A stretch of 64,000 bases of DNA. Origin: Pseudomonadota bacterium. GTDB lineage: Bacteria > Myxococcota_A > UBA796 > SXON01. Where the stretch lies: positions 62,001 through 126,000 of the forward strand of contig JAUXTN010000248.1 of the NCBI GenBank assembly GCA_030684355.1, in the 5' to 3' direction. Both the position numbers and the translations under genes were made by a program. The notes under the pieces are model-generated. The model was given only the letters and a program-made list of their open reading frames with translations. It ran no database searches and was not told where the DNA came from. Positions 60,223-64,000 of the stretch are shown piece after piece (the first letter of the stretch is position 1; each line of letters begins with the position of its first letter).

Positions 60223-61050
60223 ATGCGACGACTGCTCCTCCCCCTCCTCGCCGGCGCGGCGCTCCTGGCCGTGTGGACCCACGCGGCGGGCGCCACCTCC
60301 CGCGCGCTCCCCGCCGACGACGGCTGGGCACAGCTCCCGAGCGGCCTCGATCTCGGCGTCTTCACGGTCGACCCCGCGCCGACCCACGGGGACGGGCGCC
60401 TCGTCGTGGTGCGCGTGGACCCGGCGCGGTTCGAGCTCGTCGCCTACGCGGCGTCGGCCGAGGGAGCGGCGCGCACGGCGGCGGATTGGGTCGACACCAC
60501 GCCCGGCCTTCTCGCCGCGATCAACGCCAGCATGTACGGGCCGGATCTCCGCACCGCGGTGTCCCTGCTCGTCGCCGACGGCCACGCCAACAATCCGACG
60601 CTCGGCGCCGACAACTCCGTCCTCGCGTTCGGGGGCGACGCGCCGGCGCGCATCATCGACCGCACGTGCGAGGACTTCGACACGTTGCGGCCGCGGTATC
60701 CGACCCTGATCCAAGGCATCCGCATGCTCGGTTGCCAGGGAAACGTCTGGGAGGAGCAACCCCGCCGCTGGAGCGAGGCGGCGATCGGCCAGGATGCCGA
60801 CGGGCGCGTGCTCTTCCTGTTCGCGCGCACGCCGTGGAGCGCGCACACCTTCGTGGAGCACGCGCGGTCGCTCGACCTTGGATTGACACGGCTCCAACAC
60901 GCGGACGGCGGGCCGCCCGCCCAGCTCGCGTGGCGCGACGGGGGCGCGACCGTCGGGCTCGTCGGCAGCTACGAGACCGACGCGCGCGAGAACGACTCGC
61001 GGGTGTTCGCCGTCGCGGTGCCGAACCTCGTCGGCGTCCGGGCCCGATGA
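60223..61050 (+). CDS. Secreted phosphodiester glycosidase-like protein
   Basis: 275 residues. Signal peptide MRRLLLPLLAGAALLAVWTH. The mature part matches the NAGPA/DUF2233 fold: AAINASMYGPD near 105 in place of NAGFF and HADGGPPAQLAW late in place of NLDGGGS. Some usual residues differ, so activity is uncertain. ATG at 60223 gives the signal peptide; the frame's upstream extension is unsupported. The stop lies in the first unit of a 12-bp tandem repeat. Confidence 0.82.
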   Translation: MRRLLLPLLAGAALLAVWTHAAGATSRALPADDGWAQLPSGLDLGVFTVDPAPTHGDGRLVVVRVDPARFELVAYAASAEGAARTAADWVDTTPGLLAAINASMYGPDLRTAVSLLVADGHANNPTLGADNSVLAFGGDAPARIIDRTCEDFDTLRPRYPTLIQGIRMLGCQGNVWEEQPRRWSEAAIGQDADGRVLFLFARTPWSAHTFVEHARSLDLGLTRLQHADGGPPAQLAWRDGGATVGLVGSYETDARENDSRVFAVAVPNLVGVRAR

Positions 61051-61093
61051 CGACTCGGATGACGACTCGGGTGACGACTCGGGTGACGACTCG
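61046..61093. repeat. Four 12-bp tandem repeats at a convergent junction
   Basis: Units GRTGACGACTCG at 61046, 61058, 61070 and 61082 fill the gap between two convergent genes. The first unit carries the stop codon of the upstream gene. Confidence 0.85.
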
Positions 61094-61098
61094 GGTGC

Positions 61099-62490
61099 CT
61101 ACTCCAAGGCCGCGAACGCCGCCCGGTACAGCGGCCAACGCATCGCGTGGCGGACGATCTCGCGCGGGGCGCGGTCGCGCAGCGCCTTGCGCAGGTTGAT
61201 GTCGGCCCAGATCATGCGTTGGGCCACTTCGTAGAGGCGCGGGCTGTACCGCATCTGGAACGTCAGGCGGCCGCCGTCCTCTCCGGTGATGCGGTCCTGG
61301 ACCTCATCGTAGAACTGGGTGCCCTTCATCGGGTGGGCGACGGAGAGCAGCGTGACGGCCGGATCCAAGCGACGCAGCAGGTCGCGCGTGGCGAGGATGT
61401 CAGGTTTCTCTTCGCCGGGGTAGCCGAGCATGGCGAACACCCCGATCTCGATGCCGGCGCCGCGCAACAGGGCGCCGCCGCGCTCGATCTGCTCGAGGCT
61501 GGTCTCCTTGCGCATGGCGTCGAGCACGTGCTGGGCGCCGCTCTCCGCGGAGAGGTACATGCGGTAGCAGCCGGCGCGTCGCAACGCGGCGACCATCGGA
61601 GCGTCGAGTGTCTCGGGGCGGCCGATCAAGTAGAAGGGGGTCACCGCGCCGCGGGCGACGACACGGTCGCAGAACTTGTGGACCCACGTGCGGTTGATCG
61701 TGAACATGTCGTCCACGAACCAGACCTGGTCGGGTGCGAAGCGCTCCCGGACGTGGAGGAGCTCGTCGATCACGGCGTCGGGATCGCGGCGCCGGAAGGT
61801 GTCCCCGTAGACCTGCTTGCTGCACCACGTGCAGTGGTACGGGCAGCCACGGCTGGTGGTGAGGCTCATGGCGGTCTCGCCGTGGCGGGTGCGCCACGCG
61901 CCGAAGTAGGCGTCGAGGTCGCGGCGCTCGCGGTGGGGCCACGGGAGCGTGTCGAGCTTCTTGATGAGGGGGCGGCCCTTCGTGCGGACCACGCTTCCGT
62001 CGGGGGCGCGGAAGGCGATGCCCTCGACGTCCTGGAGGGTCTCCCAATGCCAGGCCCAGCGGTTCTTGCGCAGGTGGGTCATCAGCGCGGCGAGGGTGAG
62101 CTCCCCTTCCCCGATGACGATGACCTCGACCCCCATGTCGAAGTAGGCGTCGAGGTACTGCGAGGGGTCGGGCCCGCCCGCCACGACGCGGCGCCCCTGG
62201 GCGACCGCGAGCGCGACCATCCCGCGGGTGACCGGACGCGTGATCGTGTGGCCGTAGAAGCCGAGAACGCGCGGGTTCGCGTCGGCGAGGACCCCCGCGA
62301 AGGCGTCGGGGCCCCCTTCCTGGCGCGGCGGTTGGAACGTGCTGTCCCACCAGTCGGTCGCGGGAAAGTCGTTCTGACGGAGGTACGCGACGAGGTACTG
62401 GAGCCCGAGCGGCGGGAAGGGCCGCATGATCTGCGCCTCGTGGGGATCCCCGGCGAGGAAGTAGGCGTGGGTGAGGAGCAGATCGAGCAC
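61099..62490 (-). CDS. B12-binding-type radical SAM protein (BchE-like), second copy
   Basis: 463 residues with the same layout as the enzyme at 39085: a cobalamin-binding-like Rossmann domain (about 1-140; FYGHTITRP, VIVIGEGELTLAAL), then CPYHCTWC (Cys216, Cys220, Cys223), WFVDDMFTIN, YLSAESGAQHVLD and MLGYPGEE. Substrate unknown. GTG at 62490 starts VLDLLLTHAYFLAGD; the longer frame to 62880 is a Ser-Val repeat shadow of the divergent lipoprotein stalk. Confidence 0.88.
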   Translation of the reverse strand: MLDLLLTHAYFLAGDPHEAQIMRPFPPLGLQYLVAYLRQNDFPATDWWDSTFQPPRQEGGPDAFAGVLADANPRVLGFYGHTITRPVTRGMVALAVAQGRRVVAGGPDPSQYLDAYFDMGVEVIVIGEGELTLAALMTHLRKNRWAWHWETLQDVEGIAFRAPDGSVVRTKGRPLIKKLDTLPWPHRERRDLDAYFGAWRTRHGETAMSLTTSRGCPYHCTWCSKQVYGDTFRRRDPDAVIDELLHVRERFAPDQVWFVDDMFTINRTWVHKFCDRVVARGAVTPFYLIGRPETLDAPMVAALRRAGCYRMYLSAESGAQHVLDAMRKETSLEQIERGGALLRGAGIEIGVFAMLGYPGEEKPDILATRDLLRRLDPAVTLLSVAHPMKGTQFYDEVQDRITGEDGGRLTFQMRYSPRLYEVAQRMIWADINLRKALRDRAPREIVRHAMRWPLYRAAFAALE

Positions 62491-62614
62491 GGGACCCGGG
62501 GCGGCGGGGGGCAGTGTAGCCGGCTTTGGTGGGCCCCGACGACTCGTCGCGACGGAGAACTGTGGCCGAAACTCCTGCGTTGTCTTAGGGCGCCCGCCAA
62601 CCTCCGGAACCTCC

Positions 62615-63202
62615 ATGCGCCTCGCCCTCCTCCCGCTCCTCCTCGCTTGCACCGGCACATCCGGCGACTCCGGCCTCGACAGCAAGTCGGAGACCGACAC
62701 GGACACGGACACGGACACGGACACCGACACCGACACCGACACCGACACGGACACGGACACCGACACCGACACCGACATCGACGACCCGTACCCGGCCGAG
62801 CGCGGCTTCGACTTCGACGGGGCCTGGTACCCCGAGGCATCCGTCGTCTCGCCGTGCGGCAACAACGGGAACATCAGCACCTACCAGGTGGGCACGCGCG
62901 AGAGCACCGGGGAGCAGGCCACCACCGCCTGGTTGTTCGCCACGGGCGACGGGGTGATCCCCGCACCCGGACGGTACTCCGTCAGCGCCTACGACGGCGC
63001 CACCGGCCCCATGGAGGCCGACTTCGTCCTCACGGATCTGCGCGACTATTCGCAGTACCTCTCGGACGCGATCTCCGGCACGCTCACCGTGTACGACGCT
63101 GGGGACGGTGCGATCGACGTGGTGTGGCGCAACGTCAGCCTCTCCACCGTCTTCGACGTGGTCAACACCAGCGCCGAGGGTTGGGTGACCTGCACCTATT
63201 GA
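62615..63202 (+). CDS. Lipoprotein with Asp-Thr stalk
   Basis: 195 residues. Leader MRLALLPLLLAC ends at lipid Cys12, then a pure Asp-Thr stalk of thirteen DT units (residues about 28-53), then a beta-rich domain of about 140 residues with two cysteines (SPCGNNGN and WVTCTY). No family recognised. Divergent from the radical SAM gene across 124 nt. Confidence 0.85.
   Translation: MRLALLPLLLACTGTSGDSGLDSKSETDTDTDTDTDTDTDTDTDTDTDTDTDTDIDDPYPAERGFDFDGAWYPEASVVSPCGNNGNISTYQVGTRESTGEQATTAWLFATGDGVIPAPGRYSVSAYDGATGPMEADFVLTDLRDYSQYLSDAISGTLTVYDAGDGAIDVVWRNVSLSTVFDVVNTSAEGWVTCTY
62695..62772 (+). repeat. Hexanucleotide GACACS microsatellite
   Basis: Thirteen consecutive GACACG or GACACC units encode the Asp-Thr stalk. 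Synonymous differences are few, so copy number may change by slippage while staying in frame. Confidence 0.9.
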
Positions 63203-63227
63203 CGCGCGGCCCGGAGCTCCCGGCCGG

Positions 63228-63995
63228 TCAGACCGGCCCCAGCAGGAAGCTCCGCAACCACGGGATCTCCACGTCCGGCTCGACCGGCTTCGGCGAGTGG
63301 TCGGTCTCCACGAAGACGACGAGCGACTCGGGGTGGCGGCGGCGGAAGAGGTTGACGTTCGAGGGCTCGTTGTCCAGGTAGAGGACGACGTTGCCGATGG
63401 CCGCCACGATCTCGATGGCGCCTTCCTTGAACTCGGTGTCGTCCTGGCGGAAGTCGGGCTTCACGAGCAGGGTGGTCCGGGCGACGTCGTAGGGGAAGCC
63501 CGAGCGGCGGAGCGAGTCCTCGGTGCCGGGGCGCATCGTCTCGTCGCGGCCGGTGAGGTACACACAATGCACGCCGGCGTCGTGCACGGCGCGGACGAGG
63601 GCCGCGGCGCCCGGCATGGCGTGGTCGTAGAGCACGTACGTGGACGTGAAGAAGTGCCGTTCCCACCAGGAACGCACCGCCACGTAATTGGCCTCGATCC
63701 AATCCGGGTGGACGCCGGCGTTGTCGAGGGTGGTGCGTAACGACCAGTCGGTGAAGTGGTCGACGGTGACACGAAAAAGCGGGTCGAAGCCAGCGCGGGC
63801 CCCGAGCTCCCGGAAGATCTGGACCTGCCGGGGCCGGGTGTCGAAGAGGCAACCGTCGAGGTCGAAGACCGCCACGTGCCCCGGGCCCTTCTCCAGCGCG
63901 AGCGCGTGGATGCGCGCCAGGAGCTCCCCGCCCTCCTCCGACCACGCCAGCGGGGCGTAGCCGCGCGCCCGCCGGAACGAGACCAGGGAGCTCAA
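63228..63995 (-). CDS. HAD-family phosphatase, start near the window edge
   Basis: 255 residues. HAD motif I FDLDGCLFDTRP, motif II VYLTGRDET and motif III/IV region VVLYLDNEPSNVNLF. Resembles small acid-phosphatase-type HAD proteins; substrate unknown. The frame is open to the window end; TTG at 63995 is the first visible start, but the true start may lie beyond the edge. Convergent with the stalk lipoprotein gene, 25 nt apart. Confidence 0.8.
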   Translation of the reverse strand: MSSLVSFRRARGYAPLAWSEEGGELLARIHALALEKGPGHVAVFDLDGCLFDTRPRQVQIFRELGARAGFDPLFRVTVDHFTDWSLRTTLDNAGVHPDWIEANYVAVRSWWERHFFTSTYVLYDHAMPGAAALVRAVHDAGVHCVYLTGRDETMRPGTEDSLRRSGFPYDVARTTLLVKPDFRQDDTEFKEGAIEIVAAIGNVVLYLDNEPSNVNLFRRRHPESLVVFVETDHSPKPVEPDVEIPWLRSFLLGPV

Positions 63996-64000
63996 GACTC

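Noticed and set aside
61046..61093. CRISPR or attachment site
   Set aside because: Units are only 12 bp, tandem and without spacers; no integrase or cas gene is present.
62490..62880. N-terminal Ser-Val repeat extension of the second radical SAM gene
   Set aside because: It is the antisense of the Asp-Thr stalk of the divergent lipoprotein; the GTG at 62490 gives a normal N-terminus.

Overview
The window is a high-GC bacterial chromosome segment packed with genes on both strands, with no phage, transposase, integrase or CRISPR signal. It most resembles a Myxococcota (former Deltaproteobacteria) genome. The reasons are a MYXO-CTERM-like C-terminal tag at 28715-29956, MopE-type CDGxDNDCDG lipoproteins, Ser/Thr kinases with PEGA or STAND-like architecture, Asp-Thr stalk lipoproteins, and the gene order of the rib/fab cluster. 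This placement is inference; there is no rRNA in the window.

1-12.5 kb (minus strand): tRNA-Phe, an Fe-S pair (IscA-like scaffold and 2Fe-2S ferredoxin), then a long housekeeping run read leftward: yceD-rpmF-plsX-acpP-fabF-rpiB-glyA-nrdR-ribD-ribE-ribBX-ribH-nusB-mazG-like. Many junctions are 1-4 nt overlaps, so translation is probably coupled. The riboflavin block supplies RibD, RibE, RibB and RibH, but the RibA half of the RibB fusion has lost its zinc cysteines. FabH, FabD and FabG, often found between plsX and acpP, are absent. A divergent degenerate radical-SAM-like gene and a lipoprotein follow.

12.5-24.7 kb: tRNA-Gln and two tRNA-Glu genes, a Ski2/HelY-type helicase, a stalked secreted phosphatase, small secreted proteins, a four-cluster ferredoxin followed by a lone bacterial-microcompartment (BMC) shell protein, then a tightly coupled minus-strand operon (PfkB kinase, SIR2-like, FAH hydrolase, membrane protein, gamma-glutamyltransferase).

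24.7-40.5 kb: a YbhN-like membrane protein, cobT, a large membrane protein, a Zn-phospholipase-like MYXO-CTERM protein, a PEGA Ser/Thr kinase with a coupled lipoprotein, an RlmI-like methyltransferase, a MopE/C-type-lectin lipoprotein, glutaredoxin, a YhhN homologue, the complete minCDE operon and a B12-type radical SAM enzyme.

40.5-64 kb: an M1 aminopeptidase/ROK/App1-like/DUF2058 cluster, a cysteine-less thioredoxin, DUF429 and aldehyde dehydrogenase, a large PknK-like kinase with a dead P-loop, an alpha/beta hydrolase, fructose-1,6-bisphosphatase, a cytochrome P450 divergent from a TetR regulator with two matching operator sites, more Asp-Thr/MopE surface lipoproteins, a DoxX protein, a methyltransferase, a phosphodiester-glycosidase-like protein, a second B12-type radical SAM enzyme and a HAD phosphatase at the edge.

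A recurring theme is signature domains that have lost catalytic residues: the RibX half of RibBX, a radical SAM fold without CxxxCxxC, a thioredoxin with SGQS for CGPC, and a STAND-like P-loop without lysine. The only stretch over 300 bases without a protein gene is 12533-13187, which holds the tRNA-Gln/Glu cluster, its promoter, a terminator and a 22-bp tandem repeat.
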